Of a stretch of 64,000 nt of DNA, positions 37,600 to 45,881 are shown one piece after another (the first letter of the stretch is position 1; each line of letters opens with the position of its first letter). Below the pieces are notes generated by a model. The model was given only the letters and a program-made list of their open reading frames with translations. It did no database searches and had not been told where the DNA came from. The DNA comes from UBA8958 sp964571695 (GTDB lineage: Bacteria > Desulfobacterota > Syntrophia > Syntrophales > UBA8958). The stretch lies in assembly GCA_964571695.1 (NCBI GenBank), contig CAZNDG010000005.1, forward strand, positions 47,650 through 111,649, written 5' to 3'. Made by a program: the position numbers and the translations under genes.

Positions 37600-38918
37600 T
37601 ACGTTTTCTCCCTTTTTACCAGTAGCATGGTCAAGTCCATGACATTGACCCCCGTGGGGCCGGTGATGATTAGATCGCCGGTCCGACGGAAAAATTCATA
37701 GGCGTTGTTGGCCTGTAGATAATCTTCCAGGGACAGTCCCCGCCCGGCGGCGGCGTGGTGGCTGGCCGCGTCCACCACGGCGCCGGCGGCGTCGGAATTG
37801 CCGTCGATGCCGTCCGTCCCGGCGCTCAGGAGGCATAACCCCCGACGGGAGCGGAGTTCCCTGAGGAACGCCAGGCAGAGTTCCTGATTTCTTCCCCCCC
37901 GACCGCGGCCCCGGAGGGTGACGGTGGTCTCGCCGCCCCAGAGGAGGCAGAGGGGCTTGCTATGGCGGCGCCGCCGCTTTTGCGCCTCTTCCCCGACGGC
38001 CATGAGGACCTTGGCGACCTCCCGGGCCTCGCCGCGGAGGGACGAGGTGACGATCCGCGCCTCCATGCCCAGGGCCACCGCCCGCCGCCGGGCCTGCCGC
38101 AGCAGGATGGCATTGCCGGCGATGACATGATGGGCGATGCGTCGCGGCGCCTCTTTGGGGGTCTCTTTTAGCGTGCCGTCGCCGCCCGCCTCCACCACCG
38201 CCCGGACCGATGCCGGCAGCAGGGGCCAGATGCCGTGGTAATCCAGGATAAGGCGCGCCTCCCGGTATGTGGACCGGTCGCGGTACAGGGGGGCGGAGCC
38301 GATGGCCTCCAGGTCGTCGCCGATGACGTCGGACATGACCAGTACCGCCCCCCGGGCCTTGGTCCGGGCCGCGAGCCGGCCGCCCTTGACCATGGACAGG
38401 TGCTTCCGGACCACATTCATCTCCTCGATGGGGATGCTCCGGGTCATGAGGAGCCGGTAAACCTCCCGGAGGTCGTCGCCCGTAATGGGGGCCAGCGGTT
38501 TTTCCAGTAGGGCGGAAGACCCTCCGGAGAGTAAATAGATGAACAAATCCTCCCGGGAGAGGGAGCCCATGAGTTCCATGAGTCTTTCCGCGGCCGTTAG
38601 GCTCCGTTCGTCCGGGAGGGGATGGGCGCCCACGGCCACCGGCAGTTCCCCGAGGGAACCGTCGTCATAGCTGGAGATGACGAGGCCACCGGCCAGCCGT
38701 TCCCGGCCGATGATCTTCAGGGCGGCCCCGGCCATGGCCAGGGAGGCCTTGCCGCTCCCCAGGAGCCAGAGCTTCCGCCGGGCTGGCCAGGGGTAGCGGC
38801 GGCCGCCGATGCGGAGCCCCTCCGGATCCGCCTGGAGGACCCCCGCCAGCAGCCGTTCCGGAAGAACGGATGCCACCGCGTCCCTATATATCTCAACGGC
38901 CGGCGTTCGTAAGTTCAT
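37599..38918 (-). CDS. Glycerate 2-kinase (MOFRL family)
   Basis: The 439-residue protein has the GckA/MOFRL signatures: WLLGSGKASLAMA near the N-terminus, LLSGGSSALLEKPL, NVVRKHLSMVKGGRLA, and the C-terminal MOFRL domain with GGRNQELCLAF and SAGTDGIDGNSDAAGA. The enzyme phosphorylates D-glycerate to 2-phosphoglycerate. In this operon it could recycle glycerate released from a glycosylglycerate, or feed it. It overlaps the phosphatase gene by 26 bases. Confidence 0.9.
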   Translation of the reverse strand: MNLRTPAVEIYRDAVASVLPERLLAGVLQADPEGLRIGGRRYPWPARRKLWLLGSGKASLAMAGAALKIIGRERLAGGLVISSYDDGSLGELPVAVGAHPLPDERSLTAAERLMELMGSLSREDLFIYLLSGGSSALLEKPLAPITGDDLREVYRLLMTRSIPIEEMNVVRKHLSMVKGGRLAARTKARGAVLVMSDVIGDDLEAIGSAPLYRDRSTYREARLILDYHGIWPLLPASVRAVVEAGGDGTLKETPKEAPRRIAHHVIAGNAILLRQARRRAVALGMEARIVTSSLRGEAREVAKVLMAVGEEAQKRRRRHSKPLCLLWGGETTVTLRGRGRGGRNQELCLAFLRELRSRRGLCLLSAGTDGIDGNSDAAGAVVDAASHHAAAGRGLSLEDYLQANNAYEFFRRTGDLIITGPTGVNVMDLTMLLVKREKT

Positions 38919-39783
38919 CCAATACCTTTCCTACCGCTTCGTTCCATCCCTCGCTTCCGGGTCGCGTCGCCCGGACGGCCCCGGCCGGCGCCCCGGCGGG
39001 AAATCCCCGGTGCGGGTGGGGGATGAGGACGGGGATGTCCACCGCGGCGAGCATCGTCAAATCGTTTTCGCTGTCCCCGACGCCGACGGTCGTTATCTTC
39101 CCGCCGGCAAGGCCGCGCATGGTTTCCATAGTCGCGGCGGCGGCCCGGCCCTTGTCCTGTCCCGCCCCCAGGAGATGATGGAATCTCCCGCCCCGGGTGA
39201 TCTCGAAGCCCTGGCGCTGGGCCTCCGCCGCCAACTCCCGGAGGCAGGCGGCCGCGGCGGCGGCATCGGTTTCCCCGGCGATCAGGAATGGTTCACTGAA
39301 TTCCCGCCGTTTGGCCGCCCCGGCCCGGTCCGCGTCAAGGCCGGTCAACGCCATGATATCCCCCAGCTCCAGATCTCCAAAGCCCTTGATTATTCTACGG
39401 TATCCCCCTTCGCTCTTGAATGCGGCGAGAAAATCCCGGATCTCACCGTAACTTCTGCCGAACTGGATCCGCCGGTAGCCTGCCGCCTCCTCCCCCGCCG
39501 CAAGGAAACGATAAGGACCACTTTGGGGGAAAAATGCCGCCCCGCCGTTTTCCACGATGAAGGGGTCGGCGTTGCCGAGTTCCCGCCGGATCTCTTCCAC
39601 CTCGGCCCGGGTCTTGCTCGTGACGATGATCAGCGGTATCCCTTCCTTCCTGATCCGGGCCAGGACCGGGGTGGCCCCTGCGTGGGAATAACCGTGGTGA
39701 TCCAGAAGGGACCCGTCGAGATCGGTGAAGACGATCGCCCGCCTCCCGGGGAGAGTCGGCGCGGGCATCAGGGGCGATACCAT
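38893..39783 (-). CDS. Mannosyl/glucosyl-3-phosphoglycerate phosphatase (HAD, MpgP-like)
   Basis: The 296-residue HAD-superfamily protein has motif I FTDLDGSLLDH, motif II IIVTSKT, and the C-terminal GVGDSENDLTML metal-binding motif. A C2b cap with FIVENGGAAFF and RFHHLLGAGQDKG matches mannosyl-3-phosphoglycerate phosphatase. This family removes phosphate from glycosyl-3-phosphoglycerate to yield the compatible solute. It is the first gene of a four-gene operon with a glycerate kinase and two glycosyltransferases. Another in-frame ATG lies 15 bases downstream. Confidence 0.85.
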   Translation of the reverse strand: MVSPLMPAPTLPGRRAIVFTDLDGSLLDHHGYSHAGATPVLARIRKEGIPLIIVTSKTRAEVEEIRRELGNADPFIVENGGAAFFPQSGPYRFLAAGEEAAGYRRIQFGRSYGEIRDFLAAFKSEGGYRRIIKGFGDLELGDIMALTGLDADRAGAAKRREFSEPFLIAGETDAAAAAACLRELAAEAQRQGFEITRGGRFHHLLGAGQDKGRAAAATMETMRGLAGGKITTVGVGDSENDLTMLAAVDIPVLIPHPHRGFPAGAPAGAVRATRPGSEGWNEAVGKVLDELTNAGR

Positions 39784-40238
39784 CGCGACCCCTTGTCCGA
39801 CCCGGGGAAGCCGGGGGCGGACGCTTCCGCGATACGGTTTGAATCCATGGCTTTCGTTTTCTCCGGAACGACTTGTCCCGGTAATTTCTGACGTTTCATG
39901 CGGGCACGGCGTTTGCGGGCAACACCGGAAATGGTTGAGCTGTCTTTTACGTCATGCCTGGCCCGCCTCGGCATGGGGGGCTTTATGGGTGCTTCTGATT
40001 CCGGCTTATGTAGTAACGACGGGTAAAAGACAATCAAGCATGGTCACGAGAGATGGAAAGCGCCTTCGGGCATGCCGGGCGGCACTGCCGATAACGGGTC
40101 GCCATATTTTGCCTGGCATGAAAACAGGTTATCAGAAAAATGGCCGTCTGTAAAGGGCGGAGGGAAATGAAAGGCCTTTCCCGGCCTGCTATATCCGGGA
40201 AAGGCCTTGATCTCGGTTGTTTTTGGATCTTGTCGCGG
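39784..40238. other. Intergenic region with a terminator, no gene accepted
   Basis: This 455-base gap separates the phosphatase gene from the VWA-OmpA gene. A reverse-strand reading frame of 89 codons crosses part of it, but it is Arg/Lys/Pro-rich, has no ribosome site and runs into the phosphatase start, so I do not call it. The hairpin at 40171-40208 is the main feature. Confidence 0.55.
40171..40208 (-). terminator. Strong hairpin after the VWA-OmpA gene
   Basis: AAGGCCTTTCCCGG (40171-40184) pairs perfectly over 14 bp with CCGGGAAAGGCCTT (40195-40208), 30 bases past the stop of the reverse-strand VWA-OmpA gene. The U-run after it is short, so it may also act as an RNA-stabilising hairpin. 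Confidence 0.7.
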
Positions 40239-41381
40239 TTACGGATTCTTGTTCAGAACGAACTGCGCCCGGCGGTTTTTGGCCCAGGCCGCCTCGGTAT
40301 GGCCGGGATCCAGGGGCCGCTCTTCGCCGTAGCTGATGGTTTTGATCCGGCCTTCCGGAACACCCAGCTCGACCAGGTATTTCTTTGTCTCCGTGGCCCG
40401 GCGCTCACCGAGGGCGAGGTTGTATTCCGTCGTGCCGCGCTCGTCGCAGTGACCTTCCACGATGATGCTGGCGTCTTTGTTCTTCATGAGCCACTCGGCG
40501 TGTCCCTTGAGGATCTTGCGGTCCTCGGGACGGAGTGACGACTTATCGAAATCGAAATGGATATTGGTCAGATCGAAGGCCGCCGCCACTGCGGGCGCCG
40601 CCGCCGTCGCCGCTGCCGCCGCCGGCCGTGCCTGCTCCTGCATTGGCGCAGGCGCTGCCTTCACCGGAGCCGCGTCGAGGAATATCCTCTTCACGAATTC
40701 TTTCATGGCCTCGGGATCCTGGAGGTTTTCGGCGAGCACCGCTTCGCCGCAACCGGCTTCCTTGACGATGTTGCCGGCAAGGATGTTGCCTTTGGCGTCA
40801 TTGTCCACATGGATCGTATAGATGCATATACGGTCGCCGTAGTCCGCCTTGATCTTGTTGATGGCGGCCATGACGTTTTTGGGCTGGAGGTCGTCCACAT
40901 TTTCGATGTGCTCGAAGTCGCTGATCACGATGATCGCCGATTTGCCCGGCAGCCCCTTGAGGTCCTCATCGCCGGCGGCGGTCAGCGCACGCCCCATGGG
41001 TGTCTGGCCGCTTCCCCATTCCACGGTGTCCACCTGAGCGATGTACTTGTCCTTGTCCAACATCTCCATTCCGTAAAGGCGCTTGGTCTTTTCGGCCCAG
41101 AAGGTCCTCAGCCCCGCGGTCACCGGGATGTTGGGGATGGTCTGCACCAGTTTGCTGGTCACATCCTGGGCGATGTCGTGACGGGCAACGCCTTTATAGG
41201 GATCGTTCATGGAAGACGAATGATCCAGCAGGACTACAAAGTTGTTCGTTTTCTGCACCAGTTTTCCCGATTGCAGATCCGCGTTGAGGTCCAGAGGCGT
41301 ATAAGCCTTTTTTGATGCGCAGCCCGAGAATACCAGGCACAGCATCGCCAGAGAAAATAAAACGTAAGCCGCCCTTTTCAT
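40239..41381 (-). CDS. VWA-OmpA (Pal-like) fusion lipoprotein
   Basis: The 380-residue precursor has a signal with lipobox FSGC. A von Willebrand A domain follows (about residues 45-240) with the MIDAS motif DHSSS and a distal VISDFEH strand, then an Ala/Pro-rich linker (about 240-265), then an OmpA_C peptidoglycan-binding domain: FDFDKSSLRPEDRKIL, EGHCDERGTTEYNLALGERR. The second half is very like Pal. The protein would be anchored in the outer membrane and hold peptidoglycan, while the VWA domain binds a protein partner through a metal. AAGGAGG precedes ATG 41381; the frame is open upstream but lacks a signal. Confidence 0.88.
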   Translation of the reverse strand: MKRAAYVLFSLAMLCLVFSGCASKKAYTPLDLNADLQSGKLVQKTNNFVVLLDHSSSMNDPYKGVARHDIAQDVTSKLVQTIPNIPVTAGLRTFWAEKTKRLYGMEMLDKDKYIAQVDTVEWGSGQTPMGRALTAAGDEDLKGLPGKSAIIVISDFEHIENVDDLQPKNVMAAINKIKADYGDRICIYTIHVDNDAKGNILAGNIVKEAGCGEAVLAENLQDPEAMKEFVKRIFLDAAPVKAAPAPMQEQARPAAAAATAAAPAVAAAFDLTNIHFDFDKSSLRPEDRKILKGHAEWLMKNKDASIIVEGHCDERGTTEYNLALGERRATETKKYLVELGVPEGRIKTISYGEERPLDPGHTEAAWAKNRRAQFVLNKNP

Positions 41382-41539
41382 CGATCTTTCCTCCTTGTTA
41401 TACTGTATTGGATTAAGAATGGGTCCTGTGCATATATTACACAAACGCCCTTCCCTCTGCAATTGTTAAATTAAATTTTTTTTGATAGTAATTTCTTATT
41501 AACGATATGTTTAATTATTTCCAATATATACCATAGTTG

Positions 41540-42409
41540 TCATTTCCCGGCGAGGATGTCCATAAATTCGCTTCCATACCAACGCGCCTTGTTCCGGGAG
41601 AGGCCGGCGCCGGCGATGAGACCGTCCAGGGATGAAGGGGAGGCGATCCGGGCGAGCTTGAGGAGTTCCTGATCGGTGCAGATCATGAAGATGGCCCGGT
41701 TGCTGCTTTTTGCCTTTTGGAAGCGCCAGCGGTAAAGACGTTTCAGCCGTTCCTGCTCCGCCGGCGACAGGCTGTCATAGCCGTGGATGTGACGGTGCCC
41801 CAGATTATTCATGGTCTTTTCATGCCACGTTACCGCCGAGATCTCTTCGAACAGGGAGGAGGCGGCGTCCAGCAGTCCGGCCCGCGCCAGCTCTTCGTGC
41901 AATTTGACGTAAAGATCGATGAGGAAAAAGGTGTCCTGCACAGCGTAACTAAGCTGTTCCTCGGTCAAGGGGCGATTTTCCCAGCGGGAGCGTTGCAGTT
42001 TTTTCTGCTTTTCGAAGCCGGCCTGGAAATAATGCCGGATCAACGCGGCCAGGGAGAGTTCCTTCCGGCCCAGGAGGGCGGCGGACCGATGGGTGTCGAA
42101 GACATTCCGGAAAGAAAAACCATAATCACGCTTGAGGATCCGGATGTCGTTGTCGCCGGCGTGGATTACCTTCACCTGACTGGGGCTGTAAAAAACGTCG
42201 CCCAGAAAGGAGAAGCCCAGGGTGTCCAAGGGGTCGAAAACATAACTCTTCTCCCCGGAATTTACCTGCAAGAGACAGAGCCTTTCCCGAAAGTACCGAA
42301 AGGAATCGTATTCCGTATCCAGGCCGATTACGGTTGCCCGGCTAATATCCCGTGCCGCGTCGTCGCGTTTGGCCGGCGCATCGACCCATATCCATTTGTG
42401 TGCCGTCAT
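41540..42409 (-). CDS. RNase D-like 3'-5' exonuclease with HRDC-like tail
   Basis: The 289-residue protein has the DEDDy motifs: DTEYDS (D-x-E), HAGDNDI (Asp), and YAVQDT (Tyr and Asp four residues apart), all intact. Residues about 210-285 look like an HRDC nucleic-acid-binding domain (LYRWRFQKAKSSNRAIFMI). RNase D trims tRNA and other small RNA 3' ends. The protein is shorter than the E. coli enzyme, with a single HRDC-like unit. Confidence 0.88.
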   Translation of the reverse strand: MTAHKWIWVDAPAKRDDAARDISRATVIGLDTEYDSFRYFRERLCLLQVNSGEKSYVFDPLDTLGFSFLGDVFYSPSQVKVIHAGDNDIRILKRDYGFSFRNVFDTHRSAALLGRKELSLAALIRHYFQAGFEKQKKLQRSRWENRPLTEEQLSYAVQDTFFLIDLYVKLHEELARAGLLDAASSLFEEISAVTWHEKTMNNLGHRHIHGYDSLSPAEQERLKRLYRWRFQKAKSSNRAIFMICTDQELLKLARIASPSSLDGLIAGAGLSRNKARWYGSEFMDILAGK

Positions 42410-42580
42410 CGTATCCCCCCGGAGATGATGAGGACATCATAGGGGACAATTGACGAGCAGTCAAGAATAACGAGTCGGGAGCGGAAAGGTCCGGAAAGCC
42501 CCCGGTGGGTAGAAAATATTTGTGGATATTTTTCTTGAGATGTATTAGGACTCCTCGCTTATAAAGACGCAAGGAATGAG

Positions 42581-43900
42581 GTGCGGGAAGGGGTTATGAG
42601 ATTCGATATCGCCAGGGCGGGCAACGGCCTGACCTATGAAATCAGAAATATCGTCATTGTCGCCAACAAGCTCAAGGAATACGGGATAGAGGTCCATTGG
42701 GAGAATATCGGCGATCCCGTCCAAAAAGGGGAGCACATCCCCGACTGGATGAAGGAGATCCTCATGGATGTCATCAAGGATGACCACTCGTTCGCCTATT
42801 CGCCCACCAAGGGGGTGGATGCCACCCGGGATTTTCTCGTCGAGCAGGTCAACAAGCGGGGCAAGATGCAGATCAACCGGGAAGACATCATCTTCTTCAA
42901 CGGTCTGGGAGATGCCATTGCCAGGTCTTACAGCGCCATCCGGGTGGATGCCCGGGTCATCGTGCCGGAGCCGACCTATTCCACCCATTTCCTGGCCGAG
43001 GTCCTGCACGCCTCCTTTCCTCCCAATACCTACCGGATGAATCCATACAGCAGTTGGTATCCCGACATCAGGGAACTGGAGCAGAAGGTCAAGAGTCACA
43101 ACTCCATCGTCGGCATCCTCGTCATCAATCCGGACAATCCCACGGGGTTCGTCTATCCCGCGGAAACCCTCCGCCAGGTGGTTAAAATCGCCAAGGAATA
43201 CGATCTCTTTTTGATCTTCGACGAGACCTACATCAATATCGTTTACAACAATAAGAAGACACTGAATTTGTCCGACGTCATCGGCGACGTGCCCGGAATG
43301 AGCATGAAGGGCATATCCAAAGAGTTCCCCTGGCCCGGGGCCCGGTGCGGCTGGCTGGAGGTATACAACGCCGACAAGGATGAAACCTTCGCCCGGTACA
43401 TCAACACGATCCTGACTCAGAAAATGTCGGAGGTATGCTCGACGAGTCTCCCCCAGATCTCCATTCCCAGGATCATGAGCCACCCGCAGTACCAGAATTA
43501 TCTCAACGAGCGCATCCGGCATTACGAGCGGCTGTCCAACATCGCCTACAACATCCTTAAGGACGTGCACTGCCTCATGGTCAACCGTACCAATGGGGCC
43601 TTTTACATGACGGCGGTCTTCAATGAGGCGTTCCTGAACAACCGCCAGACCCTTCCCATCGCGCAGCCGGAGATAAGGAACTTTGTGGAGGGCCTGGTTG
43701 GGGACAATATTGAACTCGACAAGCGCTTTGTCTATTATCTCCTCGGGGCGACGGGGATTTGCGTCGTTCCCCTGACCTCGTTTTTCACCAGCCTGCAGGG
43801 TTTCCGCATGACCCTCCTGGAAAAGGACGAGGACAAATTCGAGCATATCGTGAAGACCATCGCCGAAAAGGTGGATGAGTATATCGAATCGTCGCGATAG
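42581..43900 (+). CDS. PLP-dependent class I/II aminotransferase
   Basis: The protein (439 residues from GTG 42581; 434 from ATG 42596) shows fold-type I aminotransferase features: VINPDNPTGFVYP, LIFDETYINIVY with the PLP-ring aspartate, the lysine loop MKGISKEFPWPGARCGWLE, and a C-terminal small domain. Substrate unknown; the family includes aspartate and aromatic aminotransferases. AAGGAA precedes the GTG start, whereas the ATG would have its GGAAGGGG site only two bases away, so GTG is slightly favoured. It converges on the PNPOx-like gene. Confidence 0.88.
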   Translation: MREGVMRFDIARAGNGLTYEIRNIVIVANKLKEYGIEVHWENIGDPVQKGEHIPDWMKEILMDVIKDDHSFAYSPTKGVDATRDFLVEQVNKRGKMQINREDIIFFNGLGDAIARSYSAIRVDARVIVPEPTYSTHFLAEVLHASFPPNTYRMNPYSSWYPDIRELEQKVKSHNSIVGILVINPDNPTGFVYPAETLRQVVKIAKEYDLFLIFDETYINIVYNNKKTLNLSDVIGDVPGMSMKGISKEFPWPGARCGWLEVYNADKDETFARYINTILTQKMSEVCSTSLPQISIPRIMSHPQYQNYLNERIRHYERLSNIAYNILKDVHCLMVNRTNGAFYMTAVFNEAFLNNRQTLPIAQPEIRNFVEGLVGDNIELDKRFVYYLLGATGICVVPLTSFFTSLQGFRMTLLEKDEDKFEHIVKTIAEKVDEYIESSR

Positions 43901-43909
43901 GGGGCGGAG

Positions 43910-44293
43910 TCACCGCTCTTCCCCGGCGCCGATGAGCGGCAATTCCCTTTCGACGCGGAAGTGGACGATGAAGCGCTTCCGGACGTCGTAACGGGAATAA
44001 TCGCAGCGTCGGCAGATTTCCCGCCGGAGTTCCTCGTTCTCTTCCTCGCGGATTTTCCGCAGATAAAGTCTTTTTCCAGCCCAGCCCCCGCCTTCCTCGA
44101 GGAAGATATAGGTCGCCCAGGGATTGGACCGGAGGTTTTCATAGGTCAGCCGCTCCGCCATGATAAAGGCCACGGTCTGTTCGTCCATTACATGGGGCCG
44201 CGCAAAAACCGCCGCATTAACCTTGCCGTCGCCACCGGCCGTGGCCAGCACGCCGAATCCCTTCACCGTGTCGAAATATTCGTCCATGGTCAT
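43910..44293 (-). CDS. Pyridoxamine 5'-phosphate oxidase-like flavin-binding protein
   Basis: The 127-residue protein has the split-barrel PNPOx-like fold: VLATAGGDGKVNAAVFARPHVMD, VAFIMAERLTYENLRSNPWATYIF and a short C-terminal helical part. Small family members bind FMN, F420 or haem; the cofactor here is unknown. AGGAGG lies six bases before ATG 44293; the open frame further upstream lacks support. Confidence 0.82.
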   Translation of the reverse strand: MTMDEYFDTVKGFGVLATAGGDGKVNAAVFARPHVMDEQTVAFIMAERLTYENLRSNPWATYIFLEEGGGWAGKRLYLRKIREEENEELRREICRRCDYSRYDVRKRFIVHFRVERELPLIGAGEER

Positions 44294-44432
44294 GGCCCAC
44301 CTCCTAAAGTTTTTATCCATTGTAGGCGGATCTTCCGGCAAGTCAACCGGGAATTGACACCGGGAATGATCTTGATTAAAAGAGTATTTATGGTAGATAT
44401 CACGGAGCAATTTATCTGGAAGGAGCATGAAG

Positions 44433-44669
44433 ATGCCGAAAAAAGATGGGAAATTCTACTGCCTCAACCATCCGGAGCGGGAAATGGCAGTCCTCAACGA
44501 GGACAATCCGGACACCTTTCACACCCTCCGCCTCGCCACCTGGATATACGGAAACCGCCTTAAGATGGAGAACAAATCCACCGGCTTCGATATTTACGCC
44601 TGCACCGAATGCGGTTACAGCGAACTCTATCTGACATCCTCGGAGTTGAAACTCCTTCGGAAACCGTGA
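44433..44669 (+). CDS. Small Cys-containing protein of unknown function
   Basis: The 78-residue protein starts MPKKDGKFYCLNHPE, seven bases after AAGGAG. It has one Cys near the N-terminus with a following His, and a CTECG motif in the C-terminal half (FDIYACTECGYSELYL), so a zinc-ribbon-like fold is possible. I do not recognise the family. It is well framed between a divergent PNPOx-like gene and a hydrolase gene. Confidence 0.65.
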   Translation: MPKKDGKFYCLNHPEREMAVLNEDNPDTFHTLRLATWIYGNRLKMENKSTGFDIYACTECGYSELYLTSSELKLLRKP

Positions 44670-44743
44670 CGAAGGCTGCGGCGCTTTCACCACGACGGGA
44701 CTTTTCGCGGCCGCAAAAAATACGGTGATGGGGTGATTTGACG

Positions 44744-45847
44744 ATGAGGAATGCAGAGGAAAACCAGGGGAAGGAATTTCAGATCGCGGCGTCGGGGCCC
44801 CGGTCGGCGGTTTGGCGGGGCGTGATCCTTCTCTGTTTGATGTTGCTCTTACCCCTGTCCCTGCCGGGTACCGGCCGCGCCGATGGGGAACTCCGCTTTG
44901 CCGCCCTGGGGGATTACACCCTGGAGAGCGGCCGGGTCATCGAGGACTGCCGTCTCGGTTATCGCACCTTCGGCCGGCTGAATCCGGAACGGACGAACGC
45001 CCTCCTCTTTCTCACCTGGCTGGCGGGCACCTCGGAAGATCTGGCGCGGCACGGTTATATCGGTCCGGAAAGGCTTGCCGACACCGGCCGGTATTTTGTC
45101 GTCGCCGTAGATGCCCTAGGCAACGGGGTCTCGTCTTCCCCCTCCAGGAGCGCGACCCAGGGCGGCCGCTCCTTCCCGGAATTTTCCGTCCGGGACATGG
45201 TGCGGGCCCAGCATTATCTGCTGACGAAGCATCTTGGCCTGACGTCTCTCCATGCCGTCATCGGCATCTCCATGGGGGGCATGCAGGCCTTCGAGTGGCG
45301 GTGCTCTTACCCCGGATTCGCCCGCAAGGTCGTCCCCATAATGGCCTCGCCCCGTTTGACCACCGCCGATTTGCTCATCTTCACCGCTGAGCTCCGGGCG
45401 ATCGAGGGCGCGCGCCGGTGCCCGGAGGGAGAGGTCTCGGGGAGGCAGGCCCTGGCGGCCATTCATGCCTATGGGATCCGGAATCCCGGTTATTACGGTC
45501 GTCAGGTGCCGCCGGCGGAGTTTCCCGCCCTGCTGGCGGGAATGGAAAAAAATCTTGCCGCCTGCGATCTGGATGACTGGGCCCGGCAACTCGGGGCGAT
45601 CATGGGTCAGAACTCCTGCCTGCCTTTTGTGGCCGCGCCGGTGGAGATCTTCGTGGTCGTCGCCCGGGACGATATGCTGGTGAACCCGGCCCCGGCGCTG
45701 GCCTATGCCGGGAACGTTCAGGGACAGGTGTTGGAACTCACCGGCGGCTGCGGCCATTTCGCCTTTATGTGTGAAGGGGAGAAGATCAGGGCCGCCGTGG
45801 CCGCCTTCCTGAACGGGGAGAATATAAAAGCCCCCGCGCAAAGATGA
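44744..45847 (+). CDS. Exported alpha/beta hydrolase of the homoserine O-acetyltransferase family
   Basis: The protein (367 residues from ATG 44744) has an N-terminal hydrophobic segment (GVILLCLMLLLPLSLPG) that is probably an uncleaved anchor or signal. An alpha/beta hydrolase follows, with nucleophile GISMGGMQAFEW, acid DDMLV and histidine GCGHFAF. The family fold and the LGYRTFGRLNPERTNALLF opening are those of MetX. MetX enzymes are cytosolic, so export argues for a different, hydrolytic activity. The ribosome site is weak; TTG 44738 is an alternative start. Confidence 0.78.
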   Translation: MRNAEENQGKEFQIAASGPRSAVWRGVILLCLMLLLPLSLPGTGRADGELRFAALGDYTLESGRVIEDCRLGYRTFGRLNPERTNALLFLTWLAGTSEDLARHGYIGPERLADTGRYFVVAVDALGNGVSSSPSRSATQGGRSFPEFSVRDMVRAQHYLLTKHLGLTSLHAVIGISMGGMQAFEWRCSYPGFARKVVPIMASPRLTTADLLIFTAELRAIEGARRCPEGEVSGRQALAAIHAYGIRNPGYYGRQVPPAEFPALLAGMEKNLAACDLDDWARQLGAIMGQNSCLPFVAAPVEIFVVVARDDMLVNPAPALAYAGNVQGQVLELTGGCGHFAFMCEGEKIRAAVAAFLNGENIKAPAQR

Positions 45848-45881
45848 TGACATCGGCGGGAAAGGTCGCTTGCGTCGGGGC

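Noticed and set aside
39768..40037. 89-codon reverse frame upstream of the phosphatase
   Set aside because: It is basic and low-complexity, has no ribosome site and extends into the phosphatase start region; no family resemblance.
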